Positions 1 to 10,420 of a stretch of 64,000 nucleotides of DNA are shown here, one piece after another. A model generated the notes under the pieces. It was not told where the DNA came from. It did not search any database and worked only from the letters and a program-made list of their open reading frames with translations. The DNA comes from Phaeodactylum tricornutum CCAP 1055/1 (lineage: Eukaryota; Bacillariophyta; Bacillariophyceae; Surirellales; Neidiaceae). A program made the position numbers and the translations under genes. The DNA lies in the NCBI RefSeq assembly GCF_000150955.2, contig NC_011689.1:248001-312000 (forward strand), in the 5' to 3' direction. The stretch's first letter is position 1. The number at the start of each line of letters is the position of its first letter.

Positions 1-1462
1 ACAATGCGAGATCAATTGTCGGGCAAACAGCAGTCGACTGCCTTACGATTCGATTAATGCTCTCCTTGCTTCCATCGGGGACCCCGAGTGCTCTGTCCGC
101 AGCTGTCAAGGTGAAGTCGACACCAACCACACCGAGAAACAAGTTCGGAGTCACCGATCGATCATAAACGGGCACTGACACTGTAGTGCCCCAGATTTCG
201 CCCGAAGCAAATTGATACGGCTCTACCCACGCCGCGAAGTTCTCGTTCCCGTCTCTGCCCAGTCCAATGGCCAACAAACGATAGTAGCTGGTCAACGAGT
301 CAAATATTTCGCGCTCGTCGACGATCTTGGACCAAATACCATTGTCGCCTGTGGAGCAGGCAATCTGCTTTGGGAAGGCATGGACATTGTTGTTGTCGGA
401 GATACTGAAGGTGAACAAGAAGACTGATCGACCTAGTCGCGCCTCCAAATTGGAAATGCCAGTGTTGACCAGGTCCAGTACATCGGCTTCCTGTACATTT
501 TCTGGCTGCGTCATTTCACCGTCGGTTAAAAAGAGGATGGCTGTGGTACATCCCACGTGATATTCCTGATCGATGGAGTCGTTCAGGACTGCAAAGGCCG
601 CTGTGAACGCATCCAGGAAGTTCGTTGCCCCTGCTGCCGTGAAGCTGTCGATGTGGGTTGCTAGAAGTTCCTTGTTCTTCTGCGTTGCCGTGAAGAGAAA
701 CTTGTTGTCTTGGGCAAACAGCTTCGCCTGCGACGAAAACTCAACAATGGCAACGCGGTCTCCAACTGTCAATGTTTCGATGACTTGCTTTGCAGCTTGC
801 TTGAGAAGACTGAGACGGTTTCCGTCGGTCATACTGCCGCTGGTATCGAGAACAAGTACGACGTTCTTGGGTCCGCTACTGGCAGCAATATACCAGGGCC
901 GGAGACGGGGATCGTATACTCCGCAAGTTTCCGACTGTCTAGCCGGGTATATCCGAAAGGCGCCATTCTGTGACCCGAAGTACATTTGTGGAGTACGCAG
1001 CCCTAGGCTGTCCCAATATGGCTTTTGCTCAGCTCGCTTCTGAACAAAGAACTCGTCTAGCTGCTGCGTGAAGCATATGGTCTCGATGACATTAGGATCG
1101 GACGGGTTGCCATCAGCAGAATCTACCAAGTTCTGATGCAAACGCGTATTCGAAATGGAATAGTCCCAGAGACCGCTGCAGGAGACTCCGTCGCCGCATT
1201 GGGCAACGTTCAAATCTTCGCCACCGGGGCATGTCTGGTTGGGGTAAAGTGATGTGCACTCGTTGTAACTGCCACGAGCACATTGTCGCAAAGAAATCTC
1301 GTTGCAGCGCTTTTGATAGAGGAGTTCAACTTGTCGGGCAAGCTCGATTGCGTCGGCTGTCATCGACGCTATTAGGGCATCAAAGTCGGCTTCGGTGGCT
1401 AAGGTGAATATAAGCCCCCACGAAAGATGTATGAGTACGGATGCAAAACCATAAGTCTTCAT
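1..1462 (-). CDS. VWFA/Cache membrane protein, 3' end beyond window
   Basis: An open frame runs on the minus strand from an ATG at 1462 to the window edge without a stop (about 487 residues). It begins with a hydrophobic signal-like stretch, followed by a Cys-rich N-terminal region. Next come a half-Cache motif with an R-P-W-Y core and the strand VVLVLDTSGSM, whose DTSGS is a perfect MIDAS metal site (DxSxS). The VWFA domain continues to about residue 385, and the second Cache half follows. A VWFA inserted in a Cache domain is the layout of voltage-gated calcium channel alpha2-delta and CACHD1 proteins. It is a close paralogue of the complete gene at 3904-5988 in the same orientation. The expected C-terminal membrane segment would lie left of the window. 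A cell-surface or secretory role is inferred; ligand and partner are unknown. Confidence 0.88.
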   Translation of the reverse strand, partial: MKTYGFASVLIHLSWGLIFTLATEADFDALIASMTADAIELARQVELLYQKRCNEISLRQCARGSYNECTSLYPNQTCPGGEDLNVAQCGDGVSCSGLWDYSISNTRLHQNLVDSADGNPSDPNVIETICFTQQLDEFFVQKRAEQKPYWDSLGLRTPQMYFGSQNGAFRIYPARQSETCGVYDPRLRPWYIAASSGPKNVVLVLDTSGSMTDGNRLSLLKQAAKQVIETLTVGDRVAIVEFSSQAKLFAQDNKFLFTATQKNKELLATHIDSFTAAGATNFLDAFTAAFAVLNDSIDQEYHVGCTTAILFLTDGEMTQPENVQEADVLDLVNTGISNLEARLGRSVFLFTFSISDNNNVHAFPKQIACSTGDNGIWSKIVDEREIFDSLTSYYRLLAIGLGRDGNENFAAWVEPYQFASGEIWGTTVSVPVYDRSVTPNLFLGVVGVDFTLTAADRALGVPDGSKESINRIVRQSTAVCPTIDLAL

Positions 1463-2064
1463 TGTCCTGTCTTACGATTTTCCAATCTTTTTTTGAGCCC
1501 AGAAGTTTTGTGACAACTATTGGTGAAGTCCCTCACACCTTGGACGAGGTTGCGCGACTGATGTGAAGCACTGTCGATCGTTGACGACGTGGCGGACTGA
1601 TTCGGTACGCAGTATTGTTGTGCTTTGTGCACATACAGAAATTCTGACGTTTGCTCTCAGAGGTCCGCCTCGCAGTTAGTTAGATATGTTGTGAGCTCTG
1701 CTGCTCGAGGTAGCGACAAGTAGACTAGTTTTTGTTGCGTTGTCTAGACTATGGGTATCACGTCATGTCATTGCGTTTCCCATCGTGACTGAAAGTGTGT
1801 TTTGATTGGCAATCAAGAGAGAATGCAAAGGCCCCGGATACTCCTGAAGACAGATGGCTGGTTAATCCCGATTCTAATTACTAGCCGTAACATTTACACT
1901 TAACAGTAAGCAGTTTTTGTCGGCTTTCCACCTTCTTTTTCAAAGTTTATATTTTCTGTATATCTGACAGTGAATCGTACCTCTTTGGATACTTCGGCAA
2001 GCAGCGAAAAAATAACTGCCAGTGAGAGGGAAGGGGCGTGCTGTGAAAGTCTTGCTAATGTGCT

Positions 2065-2134
2065 GTATTTCCAGGATGACTATGAGCTACAAGAAAAATT
2101 GAAAGTTCACAGTCATCCGGGAAATACGGTATGA
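2065..2134. repeat. palindromic dispersed repeat, copy 1
   Basis: Positions 2065-2080 and 2112-2127 are inverted copies differing at one of 16 bases, so the segment could form a hairpin with a loop of about 31 bases. A similar segment lies in direct orientation at 2572-2640. It sits in the otherwise unassigned 1463-2984 spacer upstream of the partial VWFA gene. A 122-codon open frame (2147-2515) lies between the two repeats, but it resembles nothing I recognise and I do not call it a gene. Confidence 0.6.
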
Positions 2135-2571
2135 ACTTTCTGCTTTTTGTTCATTTTGTACCTCACACCGCAAATCTCAGCCAATCACATATTCAACCTA
2201 CCACGTGGATTTGTCTTCGATAGAGCTTTCCAAAGATGCGATGATCTTGGACTGCTCTACGGTTCTGCGCATCTAAACATGTTCTCACAAAAACACAAAT
2301 CCCGCAGAATTTTTTTGTTTTCCGGGTCTAAGGCTGACGTCACAACAATGGTTTACACCAGTCGCTTTGCCAAAGAAAACCCTATGTCTTGGCAGATCAT
2401 CCATCATGAACCACCTTGGTTGTTACACCGACTGTCAACCATGATACCTCCTACCTACTTGTTGTGGAGTCTCAGTAGCACTGCCTTTGGTGTACTGAAC
2501 ATGATCCTTTGCTGACAGTAAGCCGTTCCTACCCAAATTTCGTCTTGAAGTACAGAGCCCTAATGATGGGA

Positions 2572-2640
2572 AGGATGACTTTGAACTTCTCCGGCTATAT
2601 CCGAACATTTCTGTTCACATTCATCCGGGAAGTACGGTAA
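2572..2640. repeat. palindromic dispersed repeat, copy 2
   Basis: This is the direct-orientation partner of 2065-2134. Both hold GGATGACT near the left end and TTCACA-TCATCCGGGAA-TACGGT at the right end. The two halves are also imperfect inverted copies of each other. The roughly 500 bp between the copies has no recognisable gene. Confidence 0.55.
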
Positions 2641-2984
2641 ATCTATCTGGCTATGATGGAGTACAGCCGACAAGATATTCATTTACAGTTAGTACTGTCT
2701 CGGATACCTATAATGTCCGGCTTCGCAAAATATGGTCAGCCGCGGCGAAATTGGGAACAAGGTCGATGGTCCTTACAAGAGATGCCCACCGTCAACTCGG
2801 GGACAATTAAAGTAACAGCTCCTGAAGATGGCACAAGAACCGTGAGCTCACTACACATAGGGGAAAACAATGTTACCACACTTCAAACGGGGAGAGCAAA
2901 CGATTCGGCAATGGATGATGAGGACAACACTCTTTTAAATCGCCAGGTTTTGACAGTCAATGTGACTACCAGTTTTTTGTCTCC

Positions 2985-3190
2985 TTTGATGTGCACTCAT
3001 TGCAAGTGCCACAAGTGCACGCTTCCAGGGACGCTTCGCTGCTGCAATTTTGATAGAGGAGTTCAACCAGGCAGGCAAACTTACTGGGGTCGGCTTTCAT
3101 CAAGGATTTGAGATACTCAAAGTTGGCTCCAGTTGCTTTACAACTAGTGACAATAACGTATGATGACGGATGCAAACACAGCAATTATTA
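2985..3190 (-). pseudogene. relic of a third VWFA/Cache gene (N-terminal part)
   Basis: Minus-strand translation gives a short frame with VELLYQNCSSEASLEAC and NECTS, lining up with VELLYQKRCNEISLRQC and NECTS near the N-terminus of the partial gene at 1-1462. Nucleotide similarity is also clear, for example the shared stretch around 3046-3066 and the CGGATGCAAA of the signal-peptide region. It continues into the 5' flank near 3255-3305 (CCTCACACCTTG also occurs at 1530-1541). Nothing matching the VWFA domain remains downstream. I read this as the surviving 5' end of a deleted tandem duplicate. The alternative, a short expressed ORF of about 70 codons, has no supporting start context. Confidence 0.75.
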
Positions 3191-3305
3191 TTTTCAATTT
3201 TTGACAATTTTCAATCTCCGTCGGAGCCGATAAAGTCTTTTGCCTTTTTATGAAGGTCCTCACACCTTGCATTATATTTATCGCGGTTGCTACGCAACTG
3301 AGGGA

Positions 3306-3903
3306 TCCACTTTATTGTAACTGGCTTTGCAAGTCTACGGAGGGAGAAGAACCAGCAAAGAGCCTGTAGAGCTGAATGATTTGTGAAATTACTTGGTCTG
3401 AAATATACAAGTTATGAAAGCGCTGAAAATTTAAGACCATTTCTTCCATTACAGTGAGTGGCTTTTCACAAAAGCAAATGACGGGGGTACATAATTTGCG
3501 CAATAGCATCATTCCCCAAAAATTTGGAATTCAGGAGGGGAGCTCGAGAAGGCTTTTGGCCACAACCAATAACATCTCTATCCCTCCTTCAAAACCTTAC
3601 TTTCCTCCGCAGTAATAGTAAACCATTCTTAATAGTGTAAGTTTTTCTTTTTTGATCCACCTGCCACTTCTCATGGCGATTAATAAATCATATATAGTGC
3701 ACTGCGCACGTAAACCGTCTTGATTCTTAAAACATGTAATTCTCGTATACAAGTCAATGTATATTCCGTATACTTTTTTTCTTCCTGCGTCTGATAGACG
3801 TCCGCTTCGATACTCTCGGTGGGCCTGACCGACCTAAATTGTGACCCTGGAACACCCCGAGTACTCGTTTGCGGTGCCATTCCTCGATATTCCGGCTTAC
3901 AGT
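3306..3903. other. intergenic, no gene seen
   Basis: AT-rich spacer downstream of the VWFA gene at 3904. Only short open frames without recognisable motifs are present, and I see no RNA gene or mobile-element ends. Confidence 0.5.
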
Positions 3904-5988
3904 TCACAAGTCATCGAATGGCGGCGCTGAGCCAACGGGGGAAACATAATTTGGGTTAGTTGCTGTATTGATAGGTTGCACGGGTTTGAGACGATTCCAG
4001 CTTAAATCTCTTATGTCCGTATTTCTAGCCGACCTGTGGCTATCAAAAAAGGAGCGCTTGGTGCAACGACCAACAACCCAGATCAAGCCCGCCGCCAGAA
4101 GGGAAAAACCCACTCCTACGAGAACGTAGATCAAGACTTTTAACCACTCTTTGTCTTCGTCGGTATCATCTTCTGTTTCATTACTGGTATCAACTCCATT
4201 TGTATTGCCGATATCAGCTCCAGTTGTGTTTCCGGTATCAACTCCAGTTGTATTGCTGGTATCATTTGAAGGTTCTTCGTTGTTGGCAACGGCTTTGCAC
4301 TGCCCCGGCGAGGCAGCATCACTCTCTCCAACAATGCAGCATCCGCGCTCCGCGTAGGATACGTCCTGGAGATTCTTGTTCTCAACGAAGAGCTCACTTG
4401 GTCGTGCCGTGGTACGCTCACATGGTTCTTGTTTGACCACGACAAAGTCATCAGCAGTGCAACTTGACGTGCAAAGCGCGTCGTCTTTAGCGCTACCACT
4501 GCGGCGGTAACTCTCGCGCTGGCACAAAGTGAGGTTGAAGTTTGGGCACTTGGCGAACGACCTTCTCACGATACGCTGAATGCTCTCCTGGCTTCCGTTG
4601 GGGACTCCGAGCACAGTGTCTAACGCTGCGTTTGTAGTATCGACACCCACTACGCCGATCGCTACCCCTGATTGGTCGTAAACGGGAGCCGAAACTGTCG
4701 TCCCGAGAATATTGCTGAAAGCATAATTATATGGCTCTACCCATGCCGTAAAATTCCTGTTTTCGACACTGCTCATTGCGATGGCCAGCAAACGGTAGTA
4801 ACTGGTGAGAGAGTCAAAGCTCTTGTCTGCATCGACAATTTTGGACCAGAAGCCGTTTTCGCCAGTGGAGCAAGCAAGTCGTTTGGGAAACTCATGAACA
4901 GAGTTGTTATCGGAGACACTGAAAGTGAACAAAAATACCGGTTGCTTTGTTCGGGCTTCCAAATTGGAAATTCCGGCAGTGACTAGGTCCAGGATTTTTG
5001 TTTCTGTTTCGCTCTTCGTTTCATTCATCACTGGCGACACTACACCGTCGGTCAAGAACAGTACTGCCGTTATACATTCGTTGTGCAGTTCTTGATCAAT
5101 GGAGTCGTCCAGGACAGCGAAGGTTTTATTGAATGCGTCCAAAGTGTTCGTTCCTTCATTTAACTCAAGGTCTTCAACGTACGTTTTCAGGGCAATCTTG
5201 TTTTCTTTGGTGGCCCAGAAAAAAGTCTGTCCTTTGCTCTCGAACGGCTTCGCTTGGGAAGAGAACTGGACAATGGCAATGCGATCACCAACTGACAGTG
5301 TTTCTACGATTCGTATGGCAGCATCCTGGAGAAGTCCGAGACGATTGTAATTTCCCATACTGGAACTGGTATCAAGGACAAGCACGACGTTCTTGGGACC
5401 GCTATCGGCGGCAATTTTCCAGGCACGGACTGTCGGATCGTATTGGCCGCACTCTTCTGAATGCCTGGCCGGATAGATTCGAAAGGCTCCATTTTGGGAC
5501 CCGAAATACATCTGTGGAGTTTGCAACCCAAGCTTGTCCCAGTATGGCTTCCGCTCTTCCCTTTTCTTGATAAAGAACTCGTCCAGCTGCTGGGTGAAGC
5601 AGACTGTATCAATGACGTTAGGATCGAGTGGGTTGCCGCTATTGAAATCCACCAACTTACTGTTCAAGCGTACATTTGATACGGAAAAGTCCAAGAGCCC
5701 GCTGCAGGATATGCCATCGCCACACTTTGCGACGTTATAATCTTTACCACCGGGACATGTCTGGTTGGGGGACAGCGACATGCACTCGTGGTAATTGCTA
5801 CGAGCGCACCCTGTGAAAACATCTTCGCTGCAGCGGTTCTCGTAGAGAAGCGCCACTTTTCTGGCGAGTTCCAACACATCAGCCTCCAGCATGGCAATGA
5901 GAGCATTGAATTCGGCTTCGGCAGCTTCTAAGATACGCAAACTCGAGGAAAGAAGTAACGCGGAAATTGTTTGATTAAGGAGTTTCAT
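3904..5988 (-). CDS. VWFA/Cache single-pass membrane protein (alpha2-delta/CACHD1-like)
   Basis: Complete intronless gene of 694 residues. The start is the ATG at 5988, directly followed by a signal peptide (MKLLNQTISALLLSSS). Residues 40-100 are Cys-rich. The first Cache half ends near residue 195, and VVLVLDTSSSMG supplies the MIDAS residues D206, S208 and S210. VWFA runs to about residue 385, followed by the second Cache half and a Cys-rich segment. Then come a Thr/Asn/Gly/Asp repeat stalk, a transmembrane helix at about 616-640 and a basic tail of about 54 residues. The layout predicts a type I surface protein with an extracellular metal-dependent adhesion domain. In animals such proteins assist calcium channels; that role here is only inference. 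It is a tandem paralogue of the gene at 1-1462. Confidence 0.9.
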   Translation of the reverse strand: MKLLNQTISALLLSSSLRILEAAEAEFNALIAMLEADVLELARKVALLYENRCSEDVFTGCARSNYHECMSLSPNQTCPGGKDYNVAKCGDGISCSGLLDFSVSNVRLNSKLVDFNSGNPLDPNVIDTVCFTQQLDEFFIKKREERKPYWDKLGLQTPQMYFGSQNGAFRIYPARHSEECGQYDPTVRAWKIAADSGPKNVVLVLDTSSSMGNYNRLGLLQDAAIRIVETLSVGDRIAIVQFSSQAKPFESKGQTFFWATKENKIALKTYVEDLELNEGTNTLDAFNKTFAVLDDSIDQELHNECITAVLFLTDGVVSPVMNETKSETETKILDLVTAGISNLEARTKQPVFLFTFSVSDNNSVHEFPKRLACSTGENGFWSKIVDADKSFDSLTSYYRLLAIAMSSVENRNFTAWVEPYNYAFSNILGTTVSAPVYDQSGVAIGVVGVDTTNAALDTVLGVPNGSQESIQRIVRRSFAKCPNFNLTLCQRESYRRSGSAKDDALCTSSCTADDFVVVKQEPCERTTARPSELFVENKNLQDVSYAERGCCIVGESDAASPGQCKAVANNEEPSNDTSNTTGVDTGNTTGADIGNTNGVDTSNETEDDTDEDKEWLKVLIYVLVGVGFSLLAAGLIWVVGRCTKRSFFDSHRSARNTDIRDLSWNRLKPVQPINTATNPNYVSPVGSAPPFDDL
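4185..4262 (-). repeat. in-frame tandem repeat encoding a Thr/Asn/Gly/Asp stalk
   Basis: Near-identical units of about 27-30 bp encode NTTGVDTG, NTTGADIG and NTNGVDTS just before the acidic juxtamembrane segment of the VWFA protein. They hold several N-x-T sequons, so this is probably a glycosylated, length-variable stalk. Confidence 0.7.
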
Positions 5989-6849
5989 TATTGCAATGAC
6001 TCTGACTTGTTTCTGCAAACTATTGTTGAGCAGAAAAATTTGTGTGCGGCATTTTTATTTTCAAGAATTTTGATCACATTCACAGGGCGACTGAAATTCT
6101 CCCACAGACTATCTACTCTTGACTACCTGATAGTGAATCGAACACATGGTGGTGCATTTTCGAGTATCTGCCTTGACACAAATTCTGCTTCCTTAGACCT
6201 TGAAGGAAGAAAGCGCTAATTGCAAATTCTCAACCTATGAATTCTACCACCCTTGATCTCATCAGATTTCCTAACACTGTGCTTGTGAGGCAGTTTCCTA
6301 CGTTTCTCATCCCAGCCCAAACCTATTCTAGGATTCTAACTCGTCAAAACGGCACTGAACTGGGAATGAGCCAAAGACTTCGGATCTCCGTCCAATGCAT
6401 GCGCATTCACAGCTTTCTCTAAGTGTCAATGATGAGTTTGATGTGTTTTCGCTCCGTTGAAGCTTCGGAGCTCAATTTTTTTGGTTTTTTTTTTAAAGAA
6501 GGCTTTCTCCTTTGTTTCATAAGAACGTACAATCCAAGTTGACTATGTTTATATATATATATATAATGCATGTGAATTACTTATCAAACTTCTTAATTAA
6601 AAGAGATACCTATGTGTACACATTATTCTTGCCATACCGGCAGCGATGCTGTTCAGAATGAAAGCCGACGACGGTTGACCCGACCCTAGCCTGAGCTGAA
6701 CCGCCTTCCTAATTCTATCAAGGCGACGATACTATGAATACGAAAAGAAAAAAGACTACAAAATTCCACAAATTAGGAGAAAGGCTGTGCACTGTATCGA
6801 TACCAGGTACCTCGATTTTTCCCACTTCCGCGCCACCTTGCATTGATTT
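5989..6849. other. intergenic upstream of VWFA gene
   Basis: No gene recognised. It holds a poly-T tract near 6477-6495 and a short TA microsatellite at about 6550-6566. The 3' end of the LRR gene lies to the right. Confidence 0.5.
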
Positions 6850-8466
6850 TTAAATGCAGCGATCATTGCCACAGAGAGAATTGCAAGTACACACTTCACA
6901 ATCGGCTTTGAAATTAGTGATTTCGCCACCGATAAAGACAATCAAGCTGCAAACGTCATTGTTGATCGACGAAAAGTTATTGTTCTGCATCTCCACCGAC
7001 TGTAAAAGATTGCGAACCACATACCCACCCGGTACTTCACCTGTGAGTTGGTTGTCGTTAAGTTCGTAAACTTGCAGGCGGTCATTACCAAGTTCGGGGT
7101 AGGTACTTGGGATGGTCCCCCGAAATGAATTGTGGTTGAGGTATAATAACGTGAGCGTATTCATGGTGTTAACTCCGTTTGACCAGTCCGCTGGCAAGGT
7201 GCCCGTCATGTCGTTGTAGCCCAGATCCAAGAGATAGAGCCTCCGCAAGTTCATGTTGACCGGAATGGTACCGGTGATGCTGTTGCGATACAAACTCAAG
7301 TAACCTAATCAGTACAAACGGCGCAAGAAAAATTCGTACAAAGACGTGGTGTAAGTATCGATAGGAGTGTCCACGTGTTTAGAAAAGGCTAAGACTCGTC
7401 CAAGCAATTGCACAACGCATACTCCAATATACTTCAACTTACGCAAAGGCCGCACGTTGGCATCGCCTCCCCCCAAACTGGGCGAGCCCAGTCCCTTAGG
7501 AAAGGGTCCGGAAAATTCGTTGTCTCCCAAATAGAGCGATTCCAGGGCGCTCAGTTCGGAAAAGTTCTCCGAGAGTGTTCCGGTGAACGCGTTATCGTGC
7601 AAATAAAGGAACCGCAAATCCTTGAGGGTAAAAAGTCCTTCGGGGAGCGTCCCTTCGATATCGTTCTCGGCGAGATCTAGTGTGACGAGATCTTCCAACA
7701 CGGCCACTTCGGTAGGCAGAACGCCGATGAGATCCGTCCGAGCCCAATTGATTTGGGTGATGCGCGAAATATTGGAATCCACCACGTCCATACAGGTCAC
7801 TCCGGGCCAACCGCAGGCGGGGAGAAAGAGGTTGTTATTCGCGACACGTGACTCGCCGTCGTGCAGGGCAAAGTCCATGACCACCACCGCGTACCGTTCC
7901 AAAATTTCCACCTGCGGCACGTTGTCATATGACAGGTTGTCTTCGTTCAGCATCCAGTTGAGTGCTTGATTCTGAAAGGTAGAGGGGTCTTCCAGAATGG
8001 CGGTGGGTGTGACGGTGGCGAGGAGGGTGGGTAAATTCACCAGTGCCGCTGTGGGTGCGGAGGTGACGGGGGCTAGCGACGGGGCCAGCGTGGGGGTCGC
8101 CAACGGAACGTCCGTCGCGGTCTCCTCCGGACCGGTGGCCGTGGGAGCCGCACCCGGACTCGCCACGGGGCTGCTCGTAATGCTCTCGGAAGGACTGGCG
8201 TTGCTCCCGTCAGCGCCGGACACGCCGCGGGATGGATCGTTGGAATTGTCGTCTTTGAGTAGAATAACGCTGACCGGAATGGCGACGGCAATCAGAAAGA
8301 GCAGACAACAGGAGGCGATGAGCAATCTGCGGTACGGTCGAGGTTCGGCTTGGTACGGTCCTTCCGGAGCCGCGCGGTTCTTGTGTTTCGTGTTGTCTTC
8401 CGCATCGCCCAGGCAGACGACGTGAGACTCCATGGGGCTGGAAGGAGTTTTAGGACTGACGGGCAT
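6850..8466 (-). CDS. leucine-rich-repeat membrane protein, two exons
   Basis: The model is complement(join(6850..7304,7443..8466)), 492 residues. The intron 7305-7442 has a GTAAGT donor and a TTAG acceptor. The joined codon restores the LRR consensus as PLRYLSLYRNSITGTIP, which supports both splice sites. The start is the ATG at 8466 (MPVSPKTPSSP). A cytoplasmic head of about 47 residues precedes one transmembrane helix (about 48-70). A Ser/Thr/Pro/Ala-rich stalk follows to about 165, then a plant-type LRR N-cap with CGWPGVTC. Next come about eight to ten LRRs with the N-x-x-x-G-x-I/L-P signature, and a Cys-rich end. The orientation is type II, so the LRRs are probably outside or luminal. No kinase domain follows. 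A recognition or adhesion role is inferred. Confidence 0.85.
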
Positions 8467-9358
8467 GATGGTCAAGGCTGTTCGTTCGAAAACTTCTGTC
8501 CCGAAATGTGTCGGTGTCAAAGGAGGAGAGTGGATTGGAAGGTTGGCAGGAAGGTTCCTGTTAATGTCAAGTTCCCACTCGCGAGATAATGGGCTATTAT
8601 ACCAGCGGGAAAAGTCGTTCCGCTAGGGCAGTGTTGGATCGTGTAAAACGGCTCGAAAAGATTCGAACGGCACCACAGTGGGACGGTCTAACGGGTCCGA
8701 GTGAGTAGGTCCAGGAAGAGAGAGGGCTTCGCGTTCGTTGCGTTGGAAGGTGCGACGAATCTCGACTACCACTATGGAATCGTGTGGTGTGGCCGAAAAC
8801 ATAGGGACGTCCATCGGGGTAGCGAGATGGCAACGCTTCACCGGTTTCCGACTCGGAAGCATTACTTACAGAGAACCAGGATTCAGACATCCGTTTTGCC
8901 GGACAGCGCTACGTCTATTTATCTTGGCGGGAAATGAAAACGTATTCCTTTCCCGATTTAGCACATGTAATCTGCTGTAAGTAATTCTGAGGTATCGTGA
9001 GTTGACTGGGTAAAACGGACGCCAGCCTTCCTCTTCATTCTCGTTTTCCACGACAGAACCATTTCGCAAGATCCAACCAGTAGAACGCCCAACGAAATCC
9101 ACGAAAACCGCACCCCATTCCAAACGAATCTAACCCCCATCCCATGTTCGTAACGGAAACATACCTGCATATGTAAACATTGGCAATTGCTAGTGTAAGT
9201 TTACTTACTGCACAGACCAGGCAAGACAGACCCATCCATCCTCCACACAGAAGATATTGAATCTAACAGTAACTCAATTCACAGTCAAGCCTTCTCCCAC
9301 AGTCCTTGTCGGCTCCCATCATCCAGACCATTTCTATACTCTACACTATTTGAATATA
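8467..9358. other. divergent intergenic region
   Basis: This is the shared upstream region of the LRR gene (leftward) and the secreted Cys-rich gene (rightward). No additional gene or RNA is recognised. ACAGTCA at 9281 lies 78 bp before the rightward ATG. Confidence 0.5.
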
Positions 9359-9899
9359 ATGAATATCCTACGTTTGGTTGGGTTTTTGGCTTTGGGATAC
9401 GTGGCATCCTTGGCGACCGCGGTCGATCCGACCGACGAAGTGGAGGCGACCCCCGAAGACGAGGTAGGTTGGGACACTCCCACCCCACGACGACGCTCAT
9501 TCGCAGTTTTTAACATCGACGACTTCCGCACCGTTTACGCCCCTCCTTCTCACACACCGTATCCCCGTTCTACTCGTACAGCGCCAACTCCAACGCATCT
9601 TTGATATTCTTACACCGGAGGACGTTTGTCGAAACGGCGAATTCAATTTTGGCCCGTGTGACGTGTCGCGGTTTCCCGTCTGCAACAGTGAACAGCTCAT
9701 TTGTTACAACCGACGACCCCGTCGGGACTTGTTTTGGCCCGACAACCGTCAGCCGCATTTTTACATTGATTACACCAACGTGTACTGCTATCCGGCCAAC
9801 TGGGGAGGTTGCTCTTCGTGCTCACCTGGACGATACTGCCGTAGTGAAGAACGTTGTATTCTCGACGACTCCAATTATCCCTGTGCGAACTGGATTTAA
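9359..9899 (+). CDS. small secreted Cys-rich protein, two exons
   Basis: The model is join(9359..9463,9582..9899), 140 residues. Exon 1 gives a signal peptide (MNILRLVGFLALG, then an Ala-rich cleavage region) and an acidic linker. The 118-bp intron has donor GTAGGT and acceptor TACAG, and both flanks are in phase 0. Exon 2 carries ten cysteines, all within about 90 residues: first VCRNGEFNFGPCD, later GGCSSCSPGRYC, and it ends PCANWI. The even Cys count and the signal peptide suggest a disulfide-rich secreted or wall-associated protein. I do not recognise the family. Without splicing, exon 1 would stop after a low-complexity extension and exon 2 would have no start, so the spliced model is preferred. 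Confidence 0.68.
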
Positions 9900-10420
9900 C
9901 TCCGGGCATGGGGGAACGATGGCGCCCGAAATTTGGTATCCCTCTCGTAGCTAATTCGTCCCTTCGGGTGGCCGCGCGTGTTGCGTGCATTCGTTCGTTT
10001 CAAAGGACGGTAGCGGTAATCATTCGTAACAATCTGTTTTTATATTCCATTGCCGTCTCGTGTCTCGTACTCTTGCTTTTCATACAGGAGTAGATAGATA
10101 GGTCCCGTCGGAGATGTGGTTTTTACTGTTAGCAAGAGTTGCCCATATCGTGCGTTGACCGTGCCGCGCCTTTTTCCGCCCGCATCAGACCGCTCGGTCG
10201 GCAACGAAAGGGTGAATCCCCTTGAGTGGTCTCTCTAGTGTCTGACAGCAAAGAGTCTTCCTTACTCTTGGTGAATGACAAAAACTACAGAAAATAGCTT
10301 GACTCACTGTCAATCACGGAGCTTATATTTTATGCTACAAGTGGAAAAGAAGAATTGACACTAGAGTGGTCCAGAGATTTACAAACACTAGTTGTAACCC
10401 TTTTACGTATCATCAGCAGA
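9900..10420. other. intergenic, no gene seen
   Basis: Region between the 3' ends of the secreted-protein gene and the minus-strand piggyBac-type gene. No conserved motif, RNA gene or repeat was identified. Confidence 0.45.

Noticed and set aside
2147-2515. 122-codon plus-strand frame between palindromic repeats
   Set aside because: No recognised motif and atypical composition; its start codon is not ATG.
6120-6150. tRNA-like T-loop sequence on the minus strand
   Set aside because: No matching acceptor, D or anticodon stems could be drawn.
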